Shown piece after piece: positions 16,603 to 26,544 of a stretch of 64,000 nucleotides of DNA (position 1 is the first letter of the stretch; each line of letters opens with the position of its first letter). Below the pieces are notes generated by a model. It was not told where the DNA came from. It saw only the letters and a program-made list of their open reading frames with translations, and searched no databases. The stretch covers positions 1-64,000 of the forward strand of contig NZ_JADU01000011.1 in NCBI RefSeq assembly GCF_000518545.1, given 5' to 3'. A program made the translations under genes and the position numbers. Origin of the DNA: Hallella seregens ATCC 51272 (GTDB taxonomy: Bacteria; Bacteroidota; Bacteroidia; Bacteroidales; Bacteroidaceae).

Positions 16603-18114
16603 ATGACAGACAAGCGCAGCTATATCGCCATCGACCTCAAGTCGTTCTACGCCAGCGTGGAATGTCGCGAGCGTGGACTGGATCCGTTGACGACGAATCT
16701 GGTCGTGGCCGACGTGAGTCGCACCGAGAAAACCATCTGTCTGGCCGTGTCGCCCTCGCTCAAGGCCTACGGCATCAGCGGCCGGGCACGCCTCTTCGAG
16801 GTGGTGCAGCGGCTGCGCGAGGTGAACTATGCGCGGCGCCAGCAGGCGCCGGGGCGGCAGTTCGCGGGGCAGTCGGTGTCGGACACGGAGCTCAAGGCCC
16901 ATCCCGAGCTGGAGATTGGCTACATTGCCGCCACGCCACGCATGGCGCACTACAAGGCCTACAGCAAGCGCATCTACGAGATATACCTGCGCTACGTCTC
17001 GCCCGAAGACATCCACGTCTATTCCGTCGACGAGGTGTTCTGCGACGTGACCCCCTATTTGGCCAGCTATAAAATGACTGCCCACCAGCTGGCCATGACT
17101 ATGATACGCGACGTGCTGCGCGAGATCGGCATCACGGCTACGGCCGGCATCGGCACCAATCTCTACCTGGCCAAGGTGGCTATGGACATCGTTGCCAAGC
17201 ACATGCCGGCCGACAGCGACGGCGTGCGCATAGCCGAACTCGACGAAACAGCCTACCGTGAGCAGCTGTGGGACCACCGGCCGCTCACCAGTTTCTGGCG
17301 GGTTGGGGGTGCCACTGCCCGCAAGCTGGAGGCCTACGGCATGCACACCATGGGCGACGTGGCCCGTTGTTCCGTCAATCACGAGGCGTTGCTCTACCGG
17401 CTTTTTGGCGTTAATGCCGAGCTGCTTATCGACCATGCCTGGGGCTGGGAACCGTGCACCATGGCCGCCATCAAGGCTTACCGGCCGGAGACGAGCTCGC
17501 TGAGCAGTGGGCAGGTGCTGTCCGAACCCTATGATTTTGCCAAGGCCAAGGTGGTGATGAAAGAGATGGCCGACGCGCTGGCCCTCGACTTGGTGGACAA
17601 ACGGCTGGTAACCGACCAGATTGTCATCACCATTGGCTACGACCGTGAAAGCCTCATCCGCCCCGAGATACGGGCCGCCTACCGTGGCCCCATCGGCTTC
17701 GACCACTATGGCCGGCAGGTGCCCCGACCGGCACATGGGTCGCAAAATCTGACGAGGCTCACGGCTTCGAGTAGAAAAATCATTGAAGCGGCTATCTCTT
17801 TGTTCGACAGCATGGTTAACCCTAACCTGCTCATTCGTCGCTTGAACATTGTCGCGGCACGGGTGTTGCCCGAGCAGGAAGCCGAGAAGCAGCACCAGAC
17901 GCCGGTACAGCTCGACATGTTTGCCGACAATTCCCTGCTGCTGCAACAGCAGCAGGACGAGGAACGGTCGCTCGCCCGCGAGCACCGCATGCAGGAGACA
18001 CTGCTCGACATCAAAAAGAAATTTGGGAAGAATGCCATCCTGCGGGCTCTCGACTTTGCTGAGGGAGCGACGGCCCGCCAGCGCAACAGCCAGATAGGCG
18101 GGCACCGCGCCTGA
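16603..18114 (+). CDS. Y-family DNA polymerase (UmuC/DinB type)
   Basis: A 503-residue translesion polymerase. The N-terminus IAIDLKSFYASVEC carries the first metal-binding Asp, and HVYSVDEVFCDV carries the catalytic Asp-Glu pair. A helix-hairpin-helix segment lies near residues 225-260 (SFWRVGGATARKLEAYGMHTMGDVA), and a little-finger domain follows. The C-terminal region contains QLDMF, a good match to the beta-clamp-binding motif of such polymerases. It is longer than DinB of E. coli because of the little finger and tail. It begins immediately after the nicotinamidase stop codon and is followed by a remnant of a YolD-like gene, a common partner of UmuC-type polymerases. No umuD-like gene is adjacent. 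Confidence 0.9.
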   Translation: MTDKRSYIAIDLKSFYASVECRERGLDPLTTNLVVADVSRTEKTICLAVSPSLKAYGISGRARLFEVVQRLREVNYARRQQAPGRQFAGQSVSDTELKAHPELEIGYIAATPRMAHYKAYSKRIYEIYLRYVSPEDIHVYSVDEVFCDVTPYLASYKMTAHQLAMTMIRDVLREIGITATAGIGTNLYLAKVAMDIVAKHMPADSDGVRIAELDETAYREQLWDHRPLTSFWRVGGATARKLEAYGMHTMGDVARCSVNHEALLYRLFGVNAELLIDHAWGWEPCTMAAIKAYRPETSSLSSGQVLSEPYDFAKAKVVMKEMADALALDLVDKRLVTDQIVITIGYDRESLIRPEIRAAYRGPIGFDHYGRQVPRPAHGSQNLTRLTASSRKIIEAAISLFDSMVNPNLLIRRLNIVAARVLPEQEAEKQHQTPVQLDMFADNSLLLQQQQDEERSLAREHRMQETLLDIKKKFGKNAILRALDFAEGATARQRNSQIGGHRA

Positions 18115-18162
18115 CCTTTCTGCACGCCAAAGCCACGGACACTCATCGAAAATACGACGATA

Positions 18163-18309
18163 ATGGGAAAATACGACGACATCATTCACCTGCCCCACCA
18201 CGTTTCCAAGCTGCATCCCCCTATGCCCATGTCGGAGCGGGCGGCCCAGTTCGGCTCTTTCGCTGCGCTTGGCAGCCTGGACTTTACCTCCTCGTCCGCC
18301 AAGAGCTGA
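18163..18309 (+). pseudogene. Truncated YolD-like small protein
   Basis: A 48-codon frame beginning [16 protein letters not shown], with the typical RAAQF..FAAL motif near residues 26-36. The family normally continues for about another 60 residues, and here it ends at [10 protein letters not shown]. YolD-like proteins are encoded next to Y-family polymerases in several phyla, and this copy follows one by 48 bases. It may be a decayed partner or a short functional form. Confidence 0.6.
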
Positions 18310-18350
18310 CAGGCCAGCGCTTAGTGGACAAGGAGAAAAAGGGGCCGCGA

Positions 18351-19991
18351 CTACCTAATCTCCAGTACGGGCGCAATAGTGTTGCAGGGCTTTCCCGGGA
18401 GCTCTACCACAAGCCCTGTGGCTGTACGGTTGAACTTCACCTTACCGTGGCCAAGAAGTCGGACAGTATGAATCTTCCCCGAATAGAGATCACTACCGTC
18501 CGCCAGGCTCTTAATCGTTAACTGATGAGTGTCCGGCCAGGCAAGTGCTGTGGCATAGAGCACATTGCCTTTTGTTGTAAATCGAATCTCAGAGGCACCG
18601 GCTTTGGTGTATGAACCCTCGTTGAAGCCCTGGGCGTTAATCTTAATATCGGACTCTGCAATGGGACCCTCACCGAACTTTTTCCAAGGACGGGTTGCAA
18701 AGATGCTCTCTTTATTGACACGCATCCATGCGCCAAACTCATCCAGAATGGCTTTCTCCTTCTCGTCGAAAGTACCATCAGCCCGTAGAGGTACCGAGAG
18801 CAACAGGTTGCCGTTCTTACTGACCACATCAACAAGAAGCCGTACAGCCTGCGAGGCCGTCTTGTACCAGCCGTTCTCGTAGCCCTCGGTATCATAGTGC
18901 CAACCACCAATACACGAGCAAGTCTGCCAAGGATGGTCAACAATTTGGTTGGGCGCACCGCGCTCAACATCCCATGTAATGCCCTTGCGCTGGTTCTTAT
19001 TGAGAATCTTACCAAACAGAACGGCCGTCATTTTCCCCTGATGCGTGGCCAGGTTGTGGTTGTAGAAGCCAGCCGCTATTTTCAGTCCGGCATCGCTGAT
19101 TGGCCAGAATGGCAGTACGGTTACGTCAAAATAGAGCAAGTCGGGGTTATACCGATTGATGACATCAAGCGTCCAATTGTAGAAGTAGGTAACGAATTGC
19201 TGCGACGGCTGAGCCACACCGTTGCCCCAACCCCACTGTTGATGAATCATGCCATCGGCCCAGGAGCCCCGACTCAAGGGATGATTCTGCTGATAAAGGT
19301 CCTGCGGATCCAGGCCTTCCCACCATTTGCCCTTGCCGTCGGCCTTGGTGAGCCAGCCATCGTAAGGCACCCCCATCTTGTCGCCACTACGGTCGTAGCG
19401 GCGCGACGGCTCGTACCACGACCACGCATGGTCGGCATGTAGCGACACGCCAAACTTCAATCCATGTTTGCGGGCTGCCTCTGACCATCCTGCAAGAATG
19501 TCCTTATGTGGCCCTATATTCTTGGAATTCCAAGGCTGATACTTGGAATCCCAAAGGTCGAAATTGTCATGATGATTGCCAAGAGCAAAGAAATACTCCG
19601 CGCCGAGGCTCTTGTAATAGGCCACCAACGAGTCTGGATTCCAACGCTCTGCCTTGAAAAGAGGTAGAATGTCCTTGAACCCCACCTCAGACGGATGCCC
19701 ATAATGCTCACAATGAAACTTCCAAGCCTTGGATCCCTCCTGGTACAGGGCGCGCGCCATCCAGTCGCCCGAACCCTCTACACACTGTGGTCCCCAATGG
19801 GCCCATATCCCAAATTTGGCATTGCAGAACCATTCGGGCACTTGATATTGCGTTTCAAGAGATTCCCATGTGGGCTGAAACCGGCCCGTAGTCATCTTTT
19901 CTTGCGCCTCGGACACGGGCACTTCGTAGGTTTGGGCCCATGAAACAGAGGGCAGCAGGAACAACAGGCTTATGAATAATGGTTGTTTCAT
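18351..19991 (-). CDS. GH29 alpha-L-fucosidase, secreted
   Basis: A 546-residue family 29 glycosidase that releases alpha-linked L-fucose. Residues 1-19 form a signal peptide ending in SWA. GH29 blocks are clear: FGIWAHWG at 60-67, GNHHDNFDLWDSKYQPWNS at 138-156, and the nucleophile Asp289 in LLYFDVT. A beta-sandwich domain occupies the last 100 residues. It is the last gene of the susC-susD-fucosidase operon, starting 44 bases after the susD stop. With the neighbouring SusCD it suggests uptake and trimming of fucosylated host or plant glycans. The acid/base residue cannot be fixed by eye in this subfamily. Confidence 0.92.
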   Translation of the reverse strand: MKQPLFISLLFLLPSVSWAQTYEVPVSEAQEKMTTGRFQPTWESLETQYQVPEWFCNAKFGIWAHWGPQCVEGSGDWMARALYQEGSKAWKFHCEHYGHPSEVGFKDILPLFKAERWNPDSLVAYYKSLGAEYFFALGNHHDNFDLWDSKYQPWNSKNIGPHKDILAGWSEAARKHGLKFGVSLHADHAWSWYEPSRRYDRSGDKMGVPYDGWLTKADGKGKWWEGLDPQDLYQQNHPLSRGSWADGMIHQQWGWGNGVAQPSQQFVTYFYNWTLDVINRYNPDLLYFDVTVLPFWPISDAGLKIAAGFYNHNLATHQGKMTAVLFGKILNKNQRKGITWDVERGAPNQIVDHPWQTCSCIGGWHYDTEGYENGWYKTASQAVRLLVDVVSKNGNLLLSVPLRADGTFDEKEKAILDEFGAWMRVNKESIFATRPWKKFGEGPIAESDIKINAQGFNEGSYTKAGASEIRFTTKGNVLYATALAWPDTHQLTIKSLADGSDLYSGKIHTVRLLGHGKVKFNRTATGLVVELPGKPCNTIAPVLEIR

Positions 19992-20034
19992 ATCGGGTAT
20001 GCTTTACTTTTAAGTCAAACGGAGCAATTCTTTT

Positions 20035-21506
20035 TTAATTGTAGCCCTCGTTTTGTTTTAAGTTTTTGTTGACATTCAGATCGTTCTGAGGGATTGGGAA
20101 ATAGCGATTATGGCTGTCCCATGCACGCGCTTCAAACTGATAATAGCCATCTTTGTCTATCGGAGAAGCCGAAGCACCACTGCCGCGATAGTTGCGTTCC
20201 GACGGATCATCGGAGAGTTTCACACCCGTAAACACATGGTTGAGCTCCTGCTTGGCAGTGCCCCAACGAAGAATATCGAAATAACGGAGGTATAGGTGCT
20301 TCCCAAATTGTTTGTAATCGACGGATCAAGCCCTTTCTTTGGACAATAACCGTTAAAAAGCGTGTAGCGGTTATAGCTGTCGGAGGTGTTGGCACCTTTG
20401 AAACAGTCGTAAGTAATGTCGTTATACTTCGTTCCTGGATAGCTGCCGAGAGGTGGCAAGAAAACCGTGGCATAAAGACGAGGGTCGCGATTGACATACG
20501 GATCTGCGTCATTATAAAGCGGCGACTGGTCAATGCTCTTGCCATCAGTGCAGAAATAAGCCTTTACAAGCTCGTTATAAGGCGCAAACTGGTGCCAGCC
20601 ACCATACGCACACTCCGGATAGGCATACTGATATCGGGAAGTAGTGTACTGGTCCTTGACATAAGTAATGCAGAAAATCTGCTCGGCACTCTTCTCTCCA
20701 CCCATTTGGAACAATTTCGCGTAGCTGTCAGCACCGTTAGTCTTGTCTATCTGATAGATGCCAGAATCTATGACTTGCCCGAGAACCCCGGCCGCATCGG
20801 CCCACCGTTCCTCGGCCAGATAGAGGCGGCTCAACAATGTACGGGCCGCACCACTGGTGTATCGGCCTACATCTGAAGTCTCATATGTAGCCGGGAGTAA
20901 GGATATGGCCTCTTTCAAATCGCTCTCGACTTGGTCGTAGACCTGCTGTTGAGGAGTCTGCGCAATCGTATTCGCTTCTGCTACAGACAGCGTCTTCAGC
21001 GGCATGGGCACATCCTTGTAATAGAAAGCCAAGGAGAACAGGTAGTAGGCACGCAGGCATTTTACCTCGGCCTTATACTGATTTTTCAGCGTCTCATCCA
21101 TCGGACAGTTGTCGATATTGCCGAAAAATGTGTTGTAGCGGGATATATGGGCATAGGCATTACTCCAATACCAACGCAGATTGCTGTTGGTAGCCACCGT
21201 ATTGGTGCTGGCCATCAGTGTCGTGAAGTTCTCTTTCTCTGTGCCATTTCCACCGGCAAAGTCAAGATAGAGCAGGCCTTGAGGCGTAAGGAAGTCGTCA
21301 TGCGACCAGCCGCTTTCAAAGCGATAGCATCCTACAAGAGCCAAATGAGCATCGCTCTCTCCCGTCCAAAAGTTGCCATTGGAGATGGCTGCCGGCGGGT
21401 TCTTCTCAAGCAGGTCGGTAGAACAAGCGGTCAACCCTGCTGCCAATATGACTGGAAACAACACCACACTGGTGTATTTCGCTAAATAATATCTTGTTTT
21501 CATCAT
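20035..21506 (-). pseudogene. susD: SusD/RagB-family glycan-binding lipoprotein, frameshifted
   Basis: A SusD-like outer-membrane lipoprotein that would pair with the adjacent SusC to bind glycans. The N-terminus has a lipobox (LTAC, Cys near residue 28), and TPR-like helices follow. The frame is intact from 21506 to about 20290, then shifts by one base near 20291-20296. The remaining C-terminus is read in another frame as RYFDILRWGTAKQELNHVF and ends with PQNDLNVNKNLKQNEGYN, the usual SusD terminus. Restoring a single T gives about 490 residues, the normal family size. Read as it stands, the protein loses its last 85 residues. It lies 12 bases after susC. A base-calling error would give the same picture. 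Confidence 0.8.
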
Positions 21507-21518
21507 CGTATGCTGCTT

Positions 21519-24500
21519 TTAGAATTTTACGTTCAGTCCAAACGAATAAACACTGTTGATGGGATAGTAGCTCGGTGCATCGCCCGTTGCGATCTCGTTC
21601 TCAGGGTCCCATCCTTTATAGAACTTGTTGATGCAGAAGAGATTCTGCCCTGATGCAAACACCCGAATGTGCTCAATGCCAATCCGGTGAACCAGCCGCT
21701 TAGGCAAGGTATAGCCTATCTGCAAAGTCTTCAGGCGAAGAAAACTTGCATCTCTCGTCCAGTAATCAGAGATTTGCAGGTTGGGATGGTTCATGTTGAG
21801 CGTTTCCAAGCGTGGGTATTCAGCCCATTTGTTGGGATTCTCCACAGTCCAGCAGTTGTCGGCTTGCCACCGTTGGATGGATCCTCCATTGTAGAAAGCA
21901 TAGGCCATATAGGAACCAATGAGACGCTTGTAACCACCCAGTCCCTGAAACAGAGCCGAAAAATCAAATCCCTTGTACTGGGCCGTCAGGTTCAGTCCAT
22001 AGTAGAACTTAGGAGTTGTGCTGCCCAGCACCTTGCGATCATAGTTGGCATCGACCTTGCCATCGGGCACACCATCGGGGCCGGAAATGTCTTTATACTT
22101 CACATATCCCGGCTTGATGTTGCTCTTGCCCACCAGTTGTTCAGGGGCGGCATCTATCTCGGCCTGATCCATAAAGAGGCCATCGGTCTCATAACCATAG
22201 ATAATACCGATGGGTTGGCCCACAATACGGTTGTTATTGATTTCCTCCGTGGCACCATTGGAAAGCTCTTCCACAGCATTCTTTATCCATGTAAAGTTGG
22301 GAGATATACTGAATGTGAAATCCTTTCCTATCTTTCCATGATAGGCAAGACTGGCCTCAATGCCCTTGTTGGACACCGCACCAACATTGGATTGGCCCAC
22401 CGACATGCCCATGATGGAAGAAACTTCGACGGGTGCAAGTATGTCGGACGTGTACTTATAGAAGTAGTCAATGGTGGCCGTAAGGCGGCTGCTGAACAGG
22501 TTGAAGTCGATGCCGAAGTCGGTCACGGCCGTCTTTTCCCATGTGATGTCCTGATTCAGATAAGTTGTCATGGCTGCTCCCGACTGCAATGTGCCTCCCA
22601 ACGGATAGTCGTAGCCCAGGGTATAAGTCTGCTGATAAGGATAAACACCGATGTTCTGATTGCCCAAAACACCATAGGAGGCACGGAGTTTCAGATAGTC
22701 GACAACGTTGGAGATAGCAGCTTTTTTCCAGAAACTTTCCTCGGACACACGCCAGCCGGCCGACACTGACGGAAAGATGCCCCACCGATGCCCTTTGGCA
22801 AAACGCGACGAACCGTCGTAGCGTACGTTGGCTTCCAGCAGGTAGCGGCCGGCATAGGCATAATTGACACGCCCGAAATAGGAAATCAACGCATACTCAG
22901 AGAGCCCGCTATTGTTGGTGGCCGTCGAAGCATCGCCCGAAGACAACTCGTAGAGATAGTTGTTGGGAAACGTATTGCGATAACCATTCAAGTCCCTGTC
23001 TTTCGTGCATTCCACCGAGGTGCCCAGCAGTGCACTGAGCGCATGACGGCCAAACTCACGGTCGTACTTGGCATAGGCTTCCATGTCGGTGTAGGTGTTG
23101 TTGGCCGAATACACGTTCAGGCTGGCTGGCCCGACGGTCTTTGTAGCGTCGAAATAGGTATTGGCATTATAGGTTTTGTCGTATGCCGTATAGTAGTTGC
23201 CACCCATTTTGCCCGTGAGCGAGAGCCCCTCAAGTGGTGTGACCCAGGTGAGCAGGGCCGAACCACTGATGTTGCGGCCCACATTGCGCACAAACGACTC
23301 GCCGGCCATCCATGCCTCCGGGCTGTAGTTGTCCTGATAGCCAAAGCTGCCATCGCTCTTCCGACCGGCAAACTGTGCGCCTTCGCGCACGGCATAGCCT
23401 ATCATGCTGGTGATTTCATGGGGTGCTTTGTAGCGATTGTTGTAGGCATTGACGTCGATGCTGATGTTCAATCGGTCGGTCAGGTCGGCCCGCAGAGAGA
23501 GCAAAGCCGTCATGCGCTCGTTGTAGGTCTTGTCCGTCATGCCGTTCTGCTTGCGGTAGCCCACGGAAAGATTGTAGGTGAGCTTTGGTGTTCCACCCGA
23601 CACGCTCACGTTGTGCTGGTGCTGAAAACCGTTACCCGACTCCAGCAACCACTTCAGATGGTTCACGTTAGGATAATTGTCCGGATCGCTTCCATCCCGG
23701 AATTTTTGTATCTGTTCTTGGCTGTAGGCATCTTGCCGCCCCATATTCTGCATGGCCATATTATAATAGGTGGCATACTCCCACGAGTTCAGGAACTCAG
23801 GAAGCTCGGTTGCCCACTGCCATCCCATCTGGCCATTGTAGCTGATGCTGGTCTTGCCCTCCTTACCTTTCTTGGTTTCTATCAGGATCACGCCATTGGC
23901 GGCGCGGTTGCCGTAGATGGAGGCCGAGGCGGCATCTTTCAGAAAAGAGATGTTATCTATGTCGTTGGGTTCCACATCGTCAAGATTTCCTGCCATCCCA
24001 TTGATAAGCACCAATGGGTCTGTTTCGGCGTTCGAGAAAGTGCCTGTACCACGAATTTTCACGTTGGCTCCCGTGCCAGGAAGACCGGAAGAAGCGATGA
24101 CGCTGAGGCCGGGAGCCAGTCCAGCTAAGGCCTGTGACGTGCTAGAGACGGGCTTATTAGCAATATCCCTGGCCGTCACTGACGATACAGACCCTGTGAG
24201 ATTAGCTTTCTTCTGCGTACCATACCCCACGGCCACCACCTCGTTCAGTAGGGCAACGTCTTCCGTGAGCCGGACATTTAAAACGTCTTGCCCATCTGCC
24301 TTGACAACTTTTGACTGATACCCCACATAGGTTACAACAAGTTCTTGTCCTTGGGCGACGTGAGAAAGAGAGAACGTTCCATCCATGTCGGTCACGGCCC
24401 CATTCGTGGTTCCCCTCACCATAACAGTTGCACCCACGATGGGTTCACCCAAAGCATCAAGGATGCGCCCTCTTACTGTTCTTCCATCTTGCTGGACAAC

Positions 24501-24620
24501 GTAAACGCCTGCATCAGAAAATATTGGGACAGCAGTAGTAAAGGGAAAGTGCTTAGCCTGTATTGTCGGACAAAGGGCAAGCATAGAGGCCAGAAGAATG
24601 CCATGCCGTTTGTAGTTCAT
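21519..24620 (-). CDS. susC: SusC/RagA-family TonB-linked outer membrane transporter
   Basis: A 1033-residue TonB-dependent transporter. The start at 24620 (MNYKRHGILLASMLALC) gives a signal peptide, while a longer frame lacks one. Next come a carboxypeptidase-regulatory-like domain (GRILDALGEPIVGATVMVRG), a TonB-box-like stretch before the plug (LNEVVAVGYGTQKK) and a plug with the SusC signature (IRGTGTFSNAETDPLVLING). The rest is a beta barrel ending in a C-terminal Phe. It imports oligosaccharides with its SusD partner, whose gene follows but is frameshifted. The promoter TACTTTTG at 24672-24679 lies 52 bases upstream and heads the operon with susD and the GH29 gene. Confidence 0.95.
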   Translation of the reverse strand: MNYKRHGILLASMLALCPTIQAKHFPFTTAVPIFSDAGVYVVQQDGRTVRGRILDALGEPIVGATVMVRGTTNGAVTDMDGTFSLSHVAQGQELVVTYVGYQSKVVKADGQDVLNVRLTEDVALLNEVVAVGYGTQKKANLTGSVSSVTARDIANKPVSSTSQALAGLAPGLSVIASSGLPGTGANVKIRGTGTFSNAETDPLVLINGMAGNLDDVEPNDIDNISFLKDAASASIYGNRAANGVILIETKKGKEGKTSISYNGQMGWQWATELPEFLNSWEYATYYNMAMQNMGRQDAYSQEQIQKFRDGSDPDNYPNVNHLKWLLESGNGFQHQHNVSVSGGTPKLTYNLSVGYRKQNGMTDKTYNERMTALLSLRADLTDRLNISIDVNAYNNRYKAPHEITSMIGYAVREGAQFAGRKSDGSFGYQDNYSPEAWMAGESFVRNVGRNISGSALLTWVTPLEGLSLTGKMGGNYYTAYDKTYNANTYFDATKTVGPASLNVYSANNTYTDMEAYAKYDREFGRHALSALLGTSVECTKDRDLNGYRNTFPNNYLYELSSGDASTATNNSGLSEYALISYFGRVNYAYAGRYLLEANVRYDGSSRFAKGHRWGIFPSVSAGWRVSEESFWKKAAISNVVDYLKLRASYGVLGNQNIGVYPYQQTYTLGYDYPLGGTLQSGAAMTTYLNQDITWEKTAVTDFGIDFNLFSSRLTATIDYFYKYTSDILAPVEVSSIMGMSVGQSNVGAVSNKGIEASLAYHGKIGKDFTFSISPNFTWIKNAVEELSNGATEEINNNRIVGQPIGIIYGYETDGLFMDQAEIDAAPEQLVGKSNIKPGYVKYKDISGPDGVPDGKVDANYDRKVLGSTTPKFYYGLNLTAQYKGFDFSALFQGLGGYKRLIGSYMAYAFYNGGSIQRWQADNCWTVENPNKWAEYPRLETLNMNHPNLQISDYWTRDASFLRLKTLQIGYTLPKRLVHRIGIEHIRVFASGQNLFCINKFYKGWDPENEIATGDAPSYYPINSVYSFGLNVKF

Positions 24621-24671
24621 AAGCGTTATTTTTAGGTTTAAATCATATTCTTTCTTTATCTGTCTATATTG

Positions 24672-24679
24672 CAAAAGTA
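24672..24679 (-). promoter_or_regulatory. -7 element of the susC-susD-fucosidase operon
   Basis: The minus strand reads TACTTTTG then CAATATAG. It lies in the 242-base divergent gap between susC and the AraC regulator gene, where the regulator presumably binds. No clear operator repeat was recognised. Confidence 0.6.
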
Positions 24680-24862
24680 GGAATTACCATTCAATAATCC
24701 ATTAAACTTTATGCGTTAAAGATTGCACTTTGTCGACTTGTTGCTTGTTACGTCACGTCTTCTGCACTGTTTCATCTCTCCCATATAGATTCATGGGAAA
24801 GCTCCTTTTCTTTTTGGGAAACCCTTTGATGTTTCATAGAAAATGGCGACATTTGCACAGAT

Positions 24863-25723
24863 ATGAACCATCACGACATCTCGCAACTACAGATTACGAC
24901 CCTCAATACGGGTTACGCGGAGCACCATTCCGACTGGAACTGGCAGAACGTGCGGAGTCCTTTTGCGCGTCTCTACTATGTCACCGAAGGGGAGGCATGG
25001 GTGAAAATGGAGAATCGGCGCATCCATCTGCAGCCCGACCACATTTATATGATACCGCCTTTCACCGTGCACAGCAACATCTGCACGGGACGCTTCTGCC
25101 ACTATTACATTCATATCTACGAGGCTCCGGTCGACTTCAGCTTTCTGGAACAGCTCTCCTATCCCCACGAAGCCGCTGGAACCTCACACGACCGGGAGCT
25201 GTTTTGCCGACTGATGGAGCTCAACCCCTCCATGCAGCTTCCGGAATCAAACCCACAGTCGTATGACAACAGCACCACACTGCTACGCAATATTGCCAAA
25301 AACAAGCAACGGCAATTCTGTGATATTGTGGAATCGAGAGGCATTCTCTTTATTCTTCTGGCCCGGTTTCTCAAAGGGGCGCGACCTAAACAGGACATTA
25401 AGGACGAGCGCATCAGCAGCGTTGTGGGTCACATTCGCCGACACATCACCGAGCCAATGGATATTCCTACACTGGCCCGTAGGGCGTTCATGTCGGAAGA
25501 CCACTTCATCCGCATGTTCCGCAAAGAGTTGGGAGAGACGCCCAATTCCTATGTCATCAGACTCAAGATGGAGCGCGCCGAGCTGCTGCTCGTCACTACC
25601 CGACAGCCGATCAAGAACATTGCAGCCCTGCTGGGCTATGACGAGGTGCCCTATTTCAACAGGATTTTCAAGAAGAAAGTAGGGAAGACGCCCAAGGAAT
25701 ACCGAATGGGGAAGACGGAATAA
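24863..25723 (+). CDS. AraC-family transcriptional regulator of the glycan locus
   Basis: A 286-residue regulator. An N-terminal cupin-like sensor (residues about 20-95, with VRSPFARLYYVTEGEAWV and HLQPDHIYMIPPFTVHS) is followed by a C-terminal AraC DNA-binding domain (about 180-280). The latter contains two helix-turn-helix units, the second in NIAALLGYDEVPYFNRIFKK with the family end GKTPKEYR. It is transcribed divergently from susC, so control of that operon, probably by a sugar released from the glycan, is the natural inference. This differs from the hybrid two-component or anti-sigma regulators used by many Bacteroidota loci. It ends just before a shared bidirectional terminator. Confidence 0.88.
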   Translation: MNHHDISQLQITTLNTGYAEHHSDWNWQNVRSPFARLYYVTEGEAWVKMENRRIHLQPDHIYMIPPFTVHSNICTGRFCHYYIHIYEAPVDFSFLEQLSYPHEAAGTSHDRELFCRLMELNPSMQLPESNPQSYDNSTTLLRNIAKNKQRQFCDIVESRGILFILLARFLKGARPKQDIKDERISSVVGHIRRHITEPMDIPTLARRAFMSEDHFIRMFRKELGETPNSYVIRLKMERAELLLVTTRQPIKNIAALLGYDEVPYFNRIFKKKVGKTPKEYRMGKTE

Positions 25724-25758
25724 AACGTTGAAAAAAGACGAAACTCTCTCTTTTCAAG

Positions 25759-25800
25759 AAACTCCCCGAAAACCATCGGACAAGGTTTTCGGGGAGTTTT
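25759..25800. terminator. Bidirectional terminator between araC-like gene and pyrH
   Basis: A perfect 16-base stem (25759-25774 with 25784-25799) around a 9-base loop. It is flanked by T-runs on both strands (AAAC at one end, GTTTT at the other). It separates convergent genes. Confidence 0.85.
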
Positions 25801-25802
25801 GC

Positions 25803-26513
25803 TCAATTGTGCACCAATGTGCCAATCTCCTCGCCGGCCATGACGCGCTTGAGGTTGCCCACAACGTCCATGTTGAAGACGTAGATGGGCAGGTTGTTGT
25901 CCTGGCACATGCAGATGGCCGTGAGGTCCATCACCTTGAGGCCACGCTCCAACACCTCTTTATAAGTTATCGAAGTGAACTTCGTGGCCGCGGGATCTTT
26001 CTCCGGGTCGGCCGTGTAGACACCATCCACGCGGGTTCCCTTGAGCATCACGTCGGCCTCTATCTCAATGCCGCGCAGCGACGAGCCGGTGTCGGTGGTG
26101 AAGTAAGGGTTTCCGGTGCCGGCCGAGAAGATGCAGACCGTGCCCTGCTCCATGGCCTCAATGGCCCTCCATTTGTTGTAGAACTCACCGATGGGCTCCA
26201 TGCGGATGGCCGTCATCACCTTGGTCTTCACGCCAATGGCACCGAGCGCCGAGCTGAGCGCCAGAGAGTTGATGACCGTGGCACACATGCCCATCTGGTC
26301 GCCCTTCACGCGGTCGAACCCTTTCTGGCTGCCACTGAGACCGCGGAAAATATTGCCGCCGCCGATGACGATGCCGATCTGTACGCCCATGTCACGTATT
26401 TCCTTAATCTGCCGGGCATAGTCGCTCAGCCGTTCAGCGTCGATGCCATAACCCTGTCTGCCCATGAGGCTCTCGCCGGAGAGCTTGAGCAGAATACGTT
26501 TAAATCTTGCCAT
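25803..26513 (-). CDS. pyrH: UMP kinase
   Basis: A 236-residue amino-acid-kinase-family enzyme that phosphorylates UMP to UDP in pyrimidine synthesis. Key blocks are the N-terminal RILLKLSGESL, the nucleotide-binding GIVIGGGNIFRG, the UMP-binding GNPYFTTDTGSSLRG and the ATP-binding DGVYTADPEKDP. The start at 26513 agrees with the family N-terminus; a frame running to 26711 would add 66 residues overlapping birA and is rejected. It follows birA by 31 bases and is probably transcribed with yraN and birA. It ends before the strong shared terminator. Confidence 0.95.
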   Translation of the reverse strand: MARFKRILLKLSGESLMGRQGYGIDAERLSDYARQIKEIRDMGVQIGIVIGGGNIFRGLSGSQKGFDRVKGDQMGMCATVINSLALSSALGAIGVKTKVMTAIRMEPIGEFYNKWRAIEAMEQGTVCIFSAGTGNPYFTTDTGSSLRGIEIEADVMLKGTRVDGVYTADPEKDPAATKFTSITYKEVLERGLKVMDLTAICMCQDNNLPIYVFNMDVVGNLKRVMAGEEIGTLVHN

Positions 26514-26544
26514 AACTGGTATTGTTTTTGATGAGTAAAAATCT

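Noticed and set aside
16489..18216. Long minus-strand frame antisense to the polymerase gene
   Set aside because: It has no recognisable motif, and the plus-strand polymerase is certain.
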